Origin: Doryteuthis pealeii
Lineage: Eukaryota > Mollusca > Cephalopoda > Myopsida > Loliginidae
DNA: 64,000 nt
Assembly: GCA_023376005.1 (NCBI GenBank)
Contig: CM042152.1
Coordinates: forward strand, 85,637,856-85,701,855
Direction: 5' to 3'
The notes beneath the pieces were generated by a model that saw nothing but the letters and a program-made list of their open reading frames with translations, was not told the DNA's origin and searched no databases. Below, in pieces: positions 10,778 to 22,040 of this stretch. The position numbers were made by a program, and so were the translations under genes. Within the stretch, counting starts at the first letter, position 1. Every line of letters starts with the position of its first letter.

Positions 10778-11030
10778 GGGCCGGTTTAGCACATTCGGTA
10801 GAGTGTTCGGCTGGAACCTCAAAATTCCTGGTTCAATACCGGCCCCGCCAACTCAGCGTATGAGTAGTACAAGGATCTGTGCAGTAAAAGTGAGGAGCTG
10901 ACGGTAGGTGTTGCGCTCCACCACAGATGCAGAAACAATCTCCTTGGTCTAGCGCTAGTGAAAAGGGGATAGACTCCTTGTTTGGTTTGCTGATACCGAC
11001 TTTAGACCACCCCGGCAATTTTACTTTTTT
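10778..11030 (+). mobile_element. tRNA-headed SINE, family D
   Basis: The first 68 nt (10,778-10,845) look like a tRNA: GGGCCGGT at the 5' end pairs with ACCGGCCC at the 3' end, with A-box-like TAGCACATTCGGTAGAGTG and B-box GGTTCAATACC. It is shorter than a normal tRNA and runs into about 180 nt of unrelated body with GGATCTGTGCAGTA and TAGCGCTAGTG. That is the layout of a tRNA-derived SINE and not of a functional tRNA gene. The copy at 16,350-16,600 differs by a few indels. Confidence 0.75.
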
Positions 11031-11109
11031 ACTATTTCATACTTCATGTTCCAAGATGCCATACCCTCAATGCCTTTCAGCTTGATATCCAGTGAAAACA
11101 TGAGGACAA

Positions 11110-11420
11110 TATTGAAGTCAGTTAGTCTACTGTTGGTTTTAATAACAGCAGCTAACTAAGTACCACTTGAGCAGTGTCCAAGACAGCTGGTATAAATAGG
11201 AATCAAGAATGATCCATTCATGAATCTGGGTGATTTGGGTCATTCCATTCCTTGAGTTTCTGATTGGTTGCTTGACTGCCTGATTTGAATGAACATTGTG
11301 GAGTCTTATATATACTTTGTTATTTTGCAGTGGACCTTGTAGCACTCGAGTTTGTATTTAAGTTACAATCGCTTGCTACCTTGTCTTCCCAGTTCGACGG
11401 TGATTGGAACTTATTCTTCA
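11110..11420 (+). mobile_element. Solo LTR, family 1, with TSD GACAA
   Basis: Begins TATTGAAGTCAG at 11,110 and ends TTATTCTTCA at 11,420, flanked by GACAA at 11,105-11,109 and 11,421-11,425. A TATA-like run TTATATATACTTTG lies near 11,307. It has about 25 bp of sequence missing from the 9,610 copy, around CTGATTGGTTGCTTG. Confidence 0.9.
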
Positions 11421-11879
11421 GACAAGAGAAAACATTACAAACCTTTCTCAATGGCAGAACTGCTATTTACCTTGGTTTTAATGTATGTAAAAATCTATAA
11501 AATATTTGTAGTGGAATATAGCTAAATGATCCTAAGTAATTAGATCTTTGATCAATTTATAAGATCAAGTAATAAAGTTATAACAAGTATGGTGTCCCCA
11601 CCCCCCAATTTACTAAAGCTAAATGAGACCACTTTAGAAAAAAGAAAGGTGACCTCAACATTCCAGTAAGTAAACAGGAGACCCCTCACACAAATTATAT
11701 CATCATAATAATTATATATTCATATACTTAAAAAAAAAGCTACTAAAATGAATCTTGCTTTGTTTACCATAATTATTGGTAATATTTCAATCAAAAAGGA
11801 TTTTTTATTTTATTTGTACTGATCAATCTTTTCCAGATATTAACTTTGTTGTTAGTGTTTACCATTTAACGATATGAAA

Positions 11880-12448
11880 TTCTGTCAATTGGACAGTGAT
11901 ATAGGCGTTGTTTTAGTACAGTTCTAAGTGACAGTTATCTCTAGGCTGCAGGTTCAATCCTTGTCAAGGGCAAACAGTAACATAGAATAATTAACAACAC
12001 AGCTTAACACTTCCGCCCTGTCGGCTGGGGTGTTAGAATGTACCGACTGCCCCAATGGTAAGACCCCCCAATGGGGCCACCGTGTTCGCCGTGGTGGCGA
12101 CCCATGATGCTTAAGGATAGAACCCAGGTGGCTGAGCAGTCCATGACTTTGCAATATTCCACTTTAGGCTTTTCTTGGGCTAGACGGGCAGTCGGAGAGG
12201 CCCCCTCCAATCACCTATTGCCTTATGGCAAACCCCAACCCCTTTTTATCATATGGGTGCTAGAAGGCGGTGACTGAGGGTCTACATGTCCTAGGAATGA
12301 TGTTAAAACTCTATCTGATGGTGAGGTTTCCAGTTCTGGAGGTTTGGAAATGTGGAGCGCCCCTTCATCACCATTGCTCCCAGGTCCACTCTGACCCGGA
12401 GTGGTAGTACCCTGTTAGGGTCCCATCTATGGGTTAAATAGAAAAACA
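11880..12448 (+). mobile_element. SINE-like family B, cut by the assembly gap
   Basis: A head with B-box-like GCAGGTTCAATCC (about 11,948) is followed by a GC-rich body, including CCCTGTCGGCTGGGGTGTTAG and CTCTGACCCGGAGTGGTAGT. The sequence stops 8 bases before the N gap. Other copies (51,908; 59,125; 18,019 onward) continue for about 110 bases more and end in an AAAC-rich tail. So this copy is truncated by the assembly and not by evolution. Confidence 0.8.
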
Positions 12449-12455
12449 ATTGAAG

Positions 12456-12555
12456 NNNNNNNNNNNNNNNNNNNNNNNNNNNNNNNNNNNNNNNNNNNNN
12501 NNNNNNNNNNNNNNNNNNNNNNNNNNNNNNNNNNNNNNNNNNNNNNNNNNNNNNN
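12456..12555. other. Assembly gap (100 N)
   Basis: Exactly 100 N, a conventional placeholder for a gap of unknown size. The sequence immediately to the right (12,556-12,670) is a noisy version of the gag minisatellite with many small indels, as expected at an unpolished contig end. Confidence 1.
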
Positions 12556-12990
12556 GCGATGGTTCCACAGGACGTAGAACATCAATTGGTTCATCAGAGT
12601 GCGGGCGGATGTTTCCACCACGAGTAGACATACAATGGTTCATTCAGCGTTAAGCAGGCGACGTTCACACCAGGTAGACATCAATGGTTTCATTCAGGTG
12701 CAGGCGACGTACCACCAGGTAGACATCAATGGTTTTTCATTCAGGTGCAGGCGACGTACCACCAGGTAGACATCAATGGTTTCATTCAGGTGCAGGCGAC
12801 GTACCACCAGGTAGACATCAATGGTTTCATTCAGGTGCAGGCGACGTACCACAAATTGAGCATATGCCATACAGGAGTCCATGGCAAATACTGTTAAAAG
12901 TGTGTCACTAAGGCGTTGCTATTTTTGGCCCAATTTCAACTAAACTTTCAGAAATTGTTTGAACAATGCCTTGAAAGATTTTAATCTATA
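12556..12990 (-). pseudogene. Second copy of the Gag-like fragment
   Basis: The minus strand again reads MDSCMAYAQFVVRRLHLNET followed by repeats of NETIDVYLVVRRLHL. The part of Gag downstream of the minisatellite (LQKLSMLF and the zinc knuckle) is missing because the sequence starts at the gap. It should be read as the same locus as 6,931-7,450. Confidence 0.75.
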
Positions 12991-14781
12991 CAAAGAAATC
13001 TGGCACAGACTGTTTTTTAGGTGAGGGGTCTGCCTCTCATCTTTTATGTCTTACTGTCCATTGAGGGTTCATCTCACTTAGCATCAGTAAATGTAAATGG
13101 TTCTCTCCCTCCTTATATATACTTAGACTTTCTCTGTTATGGTCAGGTGTCAAGTTGCTAAGAGAAAATCCATTTTATCTCGATGATCAATTGGCCTAAA
13201 AAATAACTTAGAAACCAATTAGAAAAGAAAAGAAGTCTTCTTTATGCCATTTTCAGTGCAAACAAGTTATCATAAATAAATGATAAAAGCAAATAAAACC
13301 ACTTTTAGATGTGAATAATTATCCTAAACTTTAATAAAAGTGATTCTGCATTCTTTATTTTTGACAATAATAATTTTATATAATATAGGGATGTGCAAAT
13401 TATTGCTGATTCTGAAAAAGGGTGATCCCAGGAAATTCTTCTAAAAATCATATAAAATAAACTAACAATCTGATTTTAATAAAACTTTTGGTATATGAAG
13501 TAATAAAATACGAACTTTTATTGTAAATAAATGTTTACTAAATTGAAAAGGCTAATAATTTTTTTCATTAGTTTTTGTTTTGCGCATTGATCCCCCGTAC
13601 AAAGATCTTAGTAATTTTTTTTGTACATAAATAAATTTTACATTTTTGGAAAGATAATTTAATGACGGAACATATGTAAAAAAAGATAATTTGCTACTAA
13701 ATCGGTTTTGGAAATAGGGCATCTTAAACATTGAAACTTAAATCTCGTAAATAAGAAAAAATATGTATCTTTTTCTTTTTTAAATTGTTAGATTATTTTC
13801 AAAAGAATTTTATATTAAAAGTTCCTATTGTCTACATTTTATTTTGTTTTTCAGGGATTTTTAAAAATTGATAAAATGTAAAATAAATAATTTTGTTTAA
13901 TGTACAGCAAAATCGTATTTATTTAATCAAAGAAAATATTGTATAAAAAATATCTTGCTAAAAATGACATATGTCGGTTTATATTTTATAAATTTTTGAA
14001 AATAATATTTGAATTAAAAATTGTCATTCTTATTACGGATGGATCTAAGAGAAATAAAAACTCTGGGTTTTGGGGAAAACTGTTGTTGATATTGTTTTCA
14101 CTGGTGTGTTCTGGGTACATAAGTTAATAGGTTCAAATCCATGACGCTTGTATAATTATACTCTGTAAAACTTAAACAGTGTTTGAAGAAATTTATCTTT
14201 TTATTTGGAAACAAATAATTCTCCCGTTTATATCCAGAAAGTAGATATTACCGTTCAGTTAAAATTCTATCATTAAAATTTTATTATAAATAATTTCTAA
14301 CATTCTAATTTTGATTTTCCCAACTCTCTTTTTCAATAATATTAAGAGTTAAATCGTGAGGCATCAAGGAAATGCTAAATTAGTAATTTGTTTTTGCTTC
14401 AGAAAAGAAATTAGTATACGTATAATCCTCCATACTAAGAAATAGTGCACACATCAAGATGCGATAACTGTCAACAAGATTAAGAATTTATGTGAATTTA
14501 CGGGAATTTACTTTTAATGCAAAAATTTAGGTTTTATGTAAGAGAAATTTCTTTTTTATAACACATAAACTTGGAATTGTTCTTTATATTAAACGTAAAA
14601 GAAAACATTAAAAAGTTAATTTTCCATTTTTTATTGACGTTTTAAAATATTTTTAACAATTATGCGGACATTTTGAAAGCTTGTGGTTGTCTGCGGTTTG
14701 CACATGCCTAATATAAATACTGTTAGTAAATTTAAATGAACCATAAAATAATGCAGAGATTGAATTTTTAAGCCAATGAAA

Positions 14782-15076
14782 AAATATATATTTACCGACT
14801 CCTCCACATGAGCAGGATGTGACACAAGGTCAATTTCTTAAGTGGAGTTTAACTCTGAATTCAGAGTTTTCCCTTCTCCTAGACCTGGTTACCTAGACAA
14901 AGTTAAGAGTCCTGTCTACCCTACTATTTACCCATAGTGGAGGAGAGAGTAGTTGAATGCATACCTTTTCCAAGAGTATTAGCGATACATAAAAAGCAAA
15001 CACCATCGTCCAGGATTTGAACTCTGGTTGACGAGTCCATTTCCTGACTCTAACCATTACACTAATCGCCTCTACT
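14782..15076 (-). mobile_element. SINE family A copy (duplicate of 9,206-9,500)
   Basis: Matches the copy at 9,206-9,500 with minor indels, including A- and B-box-like motifs at its right end and a TA-rich tail at its left end. Confidence 0.85.
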
Positions 15077-15184
15077 ATTTACTAAGCTTAGTTTAGATCT
15101 GGCATAAGACCAGAAACATGGGCACCCAGTGAGAATCGAACTCACTAACAATGGTCTGCAAATCTAGCTTGCTAACCATTACAC

Positions 15185-15467
15185 TATTGAAGTCAGTAAG
15201 TCTACTGTTGGTTTGAATAACAGCAACTAACTAAGTACAACTTAAGCAGTGTCCAAGACAGTTGGTATATATAGAAATCAAGAATGGCCCATTCATGAAT
15301 TTGGGTGATTTGGGCTATTCCACTTGATTTGAATGACATTGTGGAGTCTTATATATATCCTGTCATTCTGCAGTAGACTTGTGACTATTCGGTTTGTATT
15401 TAAGTTACAACCGTTTGTTGCCTTGTCTTCCCAGTTCGACGGTAATTGGAACTTTAATTATTCTTCA
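15185..15467 (+). mobile_element. Solo LTR, family 1, with TSD TACAC (duplicate)
   Basis: TATTGAAG start at 15,185 and ATTATTCTTCA end at 15,467, with TACAC at 15,180-15,184 and 15,468-15,472. Same insertion as at 9,610. Confidence 0.85.
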
Positions 15468-16349
15468 TACACCACATGAGGAGCCAATGAAAAATATAAG
15501 TTGTCAATTTTGAAAACCCCTGGAATGTCTGGAACATTTTTTAGGCAAAAAAGCATGAAAAAAAACCCAACTTTTGGCATAAGACCAGAAACATGGACAC
15601 CCAGTGAGAATCGAACTCACTAACAATAGTCTGCAAATCTAGCTTTCTAACCATTACACCACATGAAGTGCCAATGAAAAATATAAGTTGTCAATTTGTC
15701 ATGAAAGAAAAACCAACTCTTGAGTATCTTATATAATTCTTCCTCCATAGAAGACAAATTACTATCCACCACTCTGTATCTCTCGCATCCATGTCATTTG
15801 CATAATGAAATTAAATCCACTATGAATTCTTCAAGACATTCTGGTTAAGAGCTTTGGCCTGTAGACCTTAAATTTAGAGAAAATTAACTGTATGTTCCCA
15901 AGGAGCCTTCCCCCCCAGGCAACACTTGCCCCTCAATTTAAAGGGATTGGGTTTGTTGTCCATTGCTTGAAGCACCCCAAAAGAGGAATGCTGATGGGAA
16001 CCACATAGTTTTTTGCGGTAGTCATCACATAAGCTTCAGTCTGTGTATGGCTCTGCTCATTAAGAAATACCTTGTGTTGCATTCTAGTCAGGTAAATAGA
16101 AACACTTCAAGACATTATAGAACTAAAAAACAAAAAACAACATTCACTTTGATTTAACAATCTCAAAAAAAAAACATTCTAGAAATTGAATATTAGTACA
16201 TTCTATTCTAGCCACATATTCAAAGAACATGTAAATTTAACAATGCTCTTTAACATTTTACCAGTTTTAAATCTAACAAAAATATTTTTCTTGTATTTAT
16301 TATATATAAACTTTTTTTTGACTAGAAAAGGTCTGGTTTAGCTTCACAA

Positions 16350-16600
16350 GGGCCGGTTTAGCACATTCGGTAGAGTGTTCGGCTGGGAACCTCAAAATTC
16401 CTGGTTCAATACCGGCCCTCGCCAACTCAGCGTATGAGTAGTACAAGGATCTGTGCAGTAAAGTGAGGAGCTGACGGTAGGTGTTGCGCTCCACCACAGA
16501 TGCAGAAACAATCTCCTTGGTCTAGCGCTAGTGAAAAGGGGATAGACTCCCTTGTTGGTTTGCTGATACCGACTTTAGACCACCCCGGCAATTTTACTTT
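16350..16600 (+). mobile_element. tRNA-headed SINE, family D (duplicate)
   Basis: GGGCCGGT (16,350-16,357) and ACCGGCCC (16,411-16,418) bound the tRNA-like head. It is one base longer than the 10,778 copy in this head (GGGAAC versus GGAAC). Confidence 0.7.
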
Positions 16601-16683
16601 TTTACTATTTCATACTTCATGTTTCCAAGATGCCATACCCTCAATGCCTTTCAGCTTGATATCCAGTGAAAACATGAGGACAA

Positions 16684-16992
16684 TATTGAAGTCAGTTAGT
16701 CTACTGTTGGTTTTAATAACAGCAGCTAACTAAGTACCACTTGAGCAGTGTCCAAGACAGCTGGTATAAATAGGAATCAAGAATGATCCATTCATGAATC
16801 TGGGTGATTTGGGTCATTCCATTCCTTGAGTTCTGATTGGTTGCTTGACTGCCTGATTTGAATGACATTGTGGAGTCTTATATATACTTTGTTATTTTGC
16901 AGTGGACCTTGTAGCACTCGAGTTTGTATTTAAGTTACAATCGCTTGCTACCTTGTCTTCCCAGTTCGACGGTGATTGGAACTTATTCTTCA
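16684..16992 (+). mobile_element. Solo LTR, family 1, with TSD GACAA (duplicate)
   Basis: TATTGAAG start at 16,684 and TATTCTTCA end at 16,992, with GACAA at 16,679-16,683 and 16,993-16,997. Same insertion as at 11,110. Confidence 0.9.
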
Positions 16993-17454
16993 GACAAGAG
17001 AAACATTACAAACCTTTCTCAATGGCAGAACTGCTATTTACCTTGGGTTTAATGTATGTAAAAATCTATAAAATATTTGTAGTGGAATATAGCTAAATGA
17101 TCCTAAGTAATTAGATCTTTGATCAATTTATAAGATCAAGTAATAAAGTTATAACAAGTATGGTGTCCCCACCCCCCAATGTTACTAAAGCTAAATGAGA
17201 CCACTTTAGAAAAAGAAAGGTGACCTCCAACATTCCAGTAAGTAAACAGGAGACCCCTCACACAAATTATATCATCATAATAATTATATTATTCATATAC
17301 TTAAAAAAAAAAGCTACTAAAAATGAATCTTGCTTTGTTTACCATAATTATTGGTAATATTTCAATCAAAAGGATTTTTTATTTTATTTGTACTGATCAA
17401 TCTTTTCCAGATATTAACTTTGTTGTTAGTGTTTACCATTTAACGATATGAAAT

Positions 17455-18130
17455 TCTGTCAATTGGACAGTGGATATAGGCGTTGTTTTAGTACAGTTCT
17501 AAGTGACAGTTATCTCTAGGCTGCAGGTTCAATCCTTGTCAAGGGCAACAGTAACATAGAATAATTAACAACACAGCTTAACACTTCCGTCCTGTCGGCT
17601 GGGGTGTTAGAATGTACCGACTGCCCAATGGTAAGACTCCCCCAATGGGGCCACCTGTTCGCCGTAGGTGGCACCCATGATGCTTAAGGATAGAACCCAG
17701 GTGGCTGAGCAGTCCATGACTTGCAATATTCCACTTTAGGCTTTTCTTGGGCTAGACGGGCAGTCGGAGAGGCCCCCTCCAATCACCTATTGCCCTTATG
17801 GCAAACCCCAACCCCTTTTTATCATATGGGTGCTAGAAGGCGGTGACTGAGGGTCTACATGTCCTAGGAATGATGTTAAACTCTATCTGATGGTGAGGTT
17901 CCAGTTCTGGAGGTTTGGGAAATGTGGAGCGCCCCTTCATCACCATTGCTCCCAGGTCCACTCTGACCCGGAGTGGTAGTACCTGTTAGGGTCCCATCTA
18001 TGGGTTAAATAGAAAAACATGAGTTGATAAACAAAATTGTATTATCCATTAAGAATTGATTTATTTCAAAACTTTATCGGCATTAAATTACCCACTGAGG
18101 TTGATATGCCGTAAAACAGAACAAACAGCT
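17455..18130 (+). mobile_element. SINE-like family B, complete 3' end
   Basis: As at 11,880-12,448 but continuing past 18,019 into the family 3' end (TTGTATTATCCATTAAGAAT, then TTGATATGCCGTAAAACAGA). It shows what copy 1 lost at the gap. Confidence 0.8.
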
Positions 18131-18179
18131 TAACACTTGTACCCAGTCATGGTAAGCAGAATGAGAACAGTATACCCCC

Positions 18180-18405
18180 ATTTATATTGAATAAAGGGTT
18201 TGATTCATAGTTATATGAAGGTTCCTGAGTTTGAAAAGAAGGTTCTTGAGTTTGAGAAGGTTCCCGAGTCTGACAAAAAATACCTGAAGAAGGCCAGAGG
18301 GAACATCAGTCAAAGTGTTGTGCAGATAACAATATAGATGAGGACAATAGTCCAAATAATCCAAATTATCAAGCCTCAACTAAAAAATTAAGAGAAAGAG
18401 AAATT
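18180..18405 (+). mobile_element. Fold-back family F, right half
   Basis: Carries the family's internal motif (TACCTGAAGAAGGCCAGAGG), then GTTGTGCAGATAACAAT, GAGGACAATAGTCCAAATAA and the terminal AATTAAGAGAAAGAG. The left inverted arm seen in the 22-kb and 55-kb copies is absent or eroded. An upstream GAAGGTTC[CT][CT]GAGT motif is repeated three times. An 18-base T-run follows directly. Confidence 0.7.
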
Positions 18406-18709
18406 CTGTAAGTTTCTTTTTTTTTTTTTTTTTATCAAAATTTGTTCAATCTATGGAAAATTTCTTTTGTTAAGCTTGTTTAAATTCTTTATTCCATTTA
18501 TCGGATCCAGATTTATATATTCCTTAAATTAAAATCTCCAGTAAATGGAAAACTTGTTTTATTGAGGCATTATGATATTATTAGGTTGATGGAATAGTGA
18601 TTAACAAACAATTTTTTATTATTTTTTTTTACAAAATCTTCTATACATAAAAAATTCATTGAATTATTATCCATCAAAGTATTTTCCAAGACTTTTTTTT
18701 TTTTATTGG

Positions 18710-18984
18710 TATTGAAGTCAGTCAGTCAACAATTGGTTTGAACAATGTGACTGGCCAAGCACAACTGAACCAGTGTCAAGACAGAACAGTCCACTCATGC
18801 ATTTGGGTGATTCCATTCCCTGAGTCCTGATTGGCTGCTTGGTTTGTATGATCCTCTGAGGCTCCATAAATCCTGCCACTTTGCAGTGGTCTTTACAGCA
18901 TACCAGAATCGTATTGGGTTATGACTGCTTGCTGTCTTGTCTTGCCAATTCGACGGTAATTGGACTTAGTATGATTATTCTACA
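18710..18984 (+). mobile_element. Solo LTR, family 1, with TSD ATTGG
   Basis: Begins TATTGAAGTCAGTCAG and ends GATTATTCTACA, flanked by ATTGG at 18,705-18,709 and 18,985-18,989. The TATA-like segment is weaker here (CCATAAATCC). This subtype (ends in ...TTCTACA, has CTGATTGGCTGCTTGG) also includes the copies at 25,343, 56,884 and 59,942. Confidence 0.9.
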
Positions 18985-19261
18985 ATTGGTTCATGTCACC
19001 TTTCAGCTAAATTGTGTAACCCACCCCAAAAAGAATAATTCCAGTATTAGTTGAATATCTTGAACTTATTGGAACCTTTTGACCAAGCAATATAATATTG
19101 CATGAAGTGAAATCGATGATTCATCTGGGGAAATATGCTATTCATGTAGAGGAACTTTCCATCTTGTTTTCATGATTGTTTCCTGCATTACATTTGCCAA
19201 ATGAGAATCAATGTTGACATTAGCAAAATCATTGGTTAAATCTCCTATTCTGAAACAAAAC

Positions 19262-19372
19262 AAAACAAGTTTGTTTCTGAGTGCCATAAATACCAGCTGC
19301 TTTGGGCACCAGTTCAGTTGTGCTTGGTTAGTTGTTGTTGTTCAAACCAACATTATATTAACTTACTTCATA
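19262..19372 (-). mobile_element. Truncated LTR, family 1
   Basis: The minus strand reads TTGAAGTAAG-like text at its right end, then GGTTTGAACAACAACAACTA and CACAACTGAACTGGTGCC, matching the first ~110 bases of family 1. The rest of the LTR is missing. Confidence 0.65.
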
Positions 19373-19410
19373 ATGGCTGTCTACTCGTGTTCGAGTAAGA
19401 CCGTTTCCTG

Positions 19411-20100
19411 TTTTTTTTTTTTTTCATCATAGTTAGGTGCCAGTAGCATTTGACACCCAATCCTTGTGTTTTCTCAGATGACTCACCAGGCCAGGCCAGC
19501 CCTGGAGAGACATACTCTTCCACATAAAGTACATGTTGAAACTTCTCCACTTTGAATTTTGCTGGGCTGAAAATTACCCTTTCTAATAGCCCACTTCAAT
19601 TTTTGGTGTTTAATGTGGTTGGACTCAAATTGTTCCACAGACGGGTAGATTGTGGCTCTCCAGCCAGGTCTATTACAAGCTAGCTTCTCCCCAGTCCTTG
19701 ACAGCAATAACAGTGTTCTTCAGAGTGTCCTTGAGGCAGTCCTTAAATCTCAATTTGGGTTTGCACTGACAATGTTTTCCAGTTGAGATTTCCCCGTAAA
19801 ATTGTTTTAGGATTCAGCAATCATTCATGCGAACTAGATGACCAGACCAGCGAAGACGTGATCTAAGGATTAAACTCTCAATACTAGGCAGGTGACATCT
19901 TTCAAGTATTGTGGTGTCTGGTGTAAATGACAACCATTCTAACCTTAAAATCCTGCAAAAGGCAATTCTGATGGAATCTCTTGAGTGTCCTGAGATGTCG
20001 TTTGTAAACAACACAACACTGGTTGGATACGGGAGATATAAAGATGCTCAAGTATTTGTAGCTGAAGTTTGCTGCTAGAATCACTGAGGATGTTTTCCAG
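19411..20100 (-). pseudogene. 3' end of a LINE: reverse transcriptase tail plus zinc finger
   Basis: On the minus strand, fragments of one broken frame read LAANFSYKYLSIFISPVSNQ, then RHLRTLKRFHQNC, then ERCHLPSIESLILRSRLRW with SGHLVRMND, and finally WAIRKGNFQ with CTLCGRVCLSRAGL. Motifs of the type 'LRWxGHxxRM' and a C-x2-C zinc-finger-like C-terminus are typical of the end of many animal non-LTR retrotransposon reverse transcriptases. Several frameshifts and stops break it. The insert ends in a run of 14 A on the minus strand (19,411-19,424), a LINE poly(A) tail. No catalytic YxDD motif is present: the copy is 5'-truncated and dead. Confidence 0.8.
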
Positions 20101-20193
20101 CCATGTTTTCCATCCTCAGTGGTTCTCGCAGCGAACTTCAGCTACAAGTACTTGAGTCTCTTTATATCTCCCGTATCCAACCAGTCCTGTGTA
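20011..20193. repeat. Inverted repeat of the LINE sequence, ~80-bp arms
   Basis: Arms at about 20,011-20,091 and 20,110-20,193 are reverse complements with a few mismatches (the right arm reads LAANFSYKYLS on the plus strand). The loop is under 20 bases. So a second piece of the same LINE lies head-to-head with the first, possibly by twin priming or a later inversion. Confidence 0.85.
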
Positions 20194-20249
20194 TACAAAA
20201 ACAGTTCCACAAATTGCTTCTTTTTGACACCTCAAGCCTCAACCTTTTA

Positions 20250-20990
20250 TGTGGTGGAACCAGAAATTTCCGAACCCCTCCGCACGATTCGTAATTTCTC
20301 TTAATTTCTCGTTCCTATTGAAAAAGGTGAAAAAAAGAAAAAAAAAATGTACCTTTTTTTCAACAATTCCAACCTACGTATAACCATCTGTCAATGAATT
20401 TCTCTGATGAGAATTGACAGAAAAAATAATTATTTTAAATTATACATCTAATTATAAGGGTACCCTAATTTTCTTTTTAGAAATTTTTCCTTCTCTTTCA
20501 TGATGAATACACTTCTACGTGTCCTCATAATATATATCTATAAGAACATGATAATTTAAGAAGAAAAGGTATTCATCTATGTTCTATTGTATACAGAAAA
20601 TCTAATTATATACAATGAGCAACCTTATATACAATTTAAGGTTTATACAGATAACTTTTTGTGCTGATACAATATATTGAAGGTTCTTAAAGTTTGCTAT
20701 GAAAATTATATTTTCAGCTTTGAAGTCTCACTGTTCATTTGTCCAAGTAAATTTTGGAAAAATTCTGAGTGATTTCTTTATAATTAGATGATAGCCAATA
20801 AGTAACGCATATTTAGCAGCCTCTAAGATGCATGGTTGAATATTCATAGTTTTTATTTTCTTTCTCTTTTTCTAGAAAAAAAAATAGAGGGGAAAAAAAG
20901 ATATTCAACTTGTTGACAATGTTGTCGCCATCAAAAAATCAACTAAAAAATCTTTAATAAAAAATCCACTGAAAAATCTTCAACTCAAAA
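20250..20990. other. AT-rich noncoding stretch
   Basis: No gene or recognisable repeat is visible beyond A/T tracts. Confidence 0.5.
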
Positions 20991-20999
20991 TCGCGACTC

Positions 21000-21281
21000 G
21001 ACTCCTACCCACTTCTACTTCTTTCTTCTCCTCAACATCGGGTGCTGCCCCTGGACACGAGATTCTCGAGCCAACCGGCCGGAATCCTCTATAATCCGGC
21101 ACTTGGCGCTTACATCCGGGACTGTAGCATCTTGACTTCGGTGCCAATGAGTTGCCTGTTTGCATTCTGAAGGAAGCGGGTTCGATTCTACAGTCCTACA
21201 TGTCAGGCAAAGCCTAGCCTGCTTCCTTCGAGAATATGGCAGGCCTTGACATTCGCCACTCACCTCGTGTTCTCTGTCACA
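21000..21281 (-). mobile_element. LTR-like repeat, family L
   Basis: On the minus strand it starts TGTGACAGAGAACACGAGG (from 21,281) and continues TTCTCGAAGGAAGCAGGCTA and GAACCCGCTTCCTTC. Related copies start at 52,720 (same subtype) and, with TGACGGAGAACG, at about 23,054 and 50,571. A TGTGAC start is usual for LTRs, but I found no matching far end, so 'LTR' is an inference. The 102- and 61-residue frames here are by-products of the repeat. Confidence 0.55.
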
Positions 21282-21289
21282 CTTTCTTA

Positions 21290-22035
21290 AGAAAGAGAAT
21301 CTTTGATGCAAGTTATGGGACATTTCTTATTGCTGTTAAAATAGGATTTTTTTTACCTGATTGGTTAAAGAAGCAAACCATCTTGGCAAATCCATGGTGG
21401 ATATTCATGTTTTTAAAAAAATTCTTTTAGATCTTTTAGATAATACAATAATAGCAAAAAAAAAAAAAACGCTGTCTGGGCAGTGTAAAAATCAATTTTT
21501 GCCACTTTCTTTTGTAAAAAAAAAATGTAAACAGATTTTTGAAATCTTATATACTTTTTTTAATAATAGGCATAAAAAATAGATTTGCTGTCAAAATTCA
21601 AATAAATGTTTTCTTTTTAATAAAACCAAGTTTCTAACAGTTCAATTCAAATTAGAATATTTAAGGTTTTTCTTGGGGGTGGTGGCATCAAATGAAAAAA
21701 AAAAAATTTTTGTTTTATGATAGACAATAATCAAGAGAACAGTTTTTTTTTTTCACTGTATAATAAAATGTAAATTATTAATTAGTATTAAGATTATATA
21801 ATCTTATTAATATTAATTAATAATTTTATTGCAAAATATTAAATTTAACTACAGAGCACCTTTTTTTTAAACCCTGTGTCATTGAATGAATCTGAAAAAA
21901 AGAAGCAGAATGGGGTAATGATTGATGAAACTAAACTGGATACAATTAGATACACAAACATTTTCAAATTTGATCTAGAAGGTCATGTAACTATTTCTGG
22001 TTTGTAAATAATTTTTTTCATAAAACTCTGTTAGA
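21290..22035. other. AT-rich noncoding stretch
   Basis: Contains several A-runs and an imperfect palindrome around 21,776-21,826 built from repeated TTAATTA/ATTAATA words. No gene is visible. Confidence 0.5.
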
Positions 22036-22040
22036 TAATA

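Larger units (their letters stand above)
6930..12448. repeat. ~5.5-kb duplicated segment, copy 1 (left of the N gap)
   Basis: This segment is nearly identical, in the same order and orientation, to 12,556-18,019. Landmarks match with an offset of about 5.57-5.59 kb: the gag minisatellite end (7,263 and 12,853), both solo LTRs with identical target-site duplications, the tRNA-like head (10,778 and 16,350) and the end of the GC-rich repeat (12,448 and 18,019). Differences are mainly one- to few-base indels, often in homopolymers, plus scattered substitutions. Copy 1 stops inside a repeat that copy 2 continues. Confidence 0.95.
12556..18019. repeat. ~5.5-kb duplicated segment, copy 2 (right of the N gap)
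   Basis: Same content and order as 6,930-12,448: gag minisatellite (about six units, the first two degraded), AT-rich stretch, SINE A (14,782-15,076, minus), tandem tRNA-Cys-like units (15,101-15,722, minus), solo LTR (15,185-15,467, TSD TACAC), family C (about 15,850-16,030), tRNA-headed SINE D (16,350-16,600), solo LTR (16,684-16,992, TSD GACAA) and SINE B. Since both LTRs share the same TSDs with copy 1, the segment was duplicated, biologically or in the assembly, after those insertions. Confidence 0.95.

Noticed and set aside
10778..10845. Functional tRNA gene
   Set aside because: Acceptor ends pair, but at 68 nt it is short, the anticodon arm is poor, and it is fused to a SINE body that is duplicated elsewhere.
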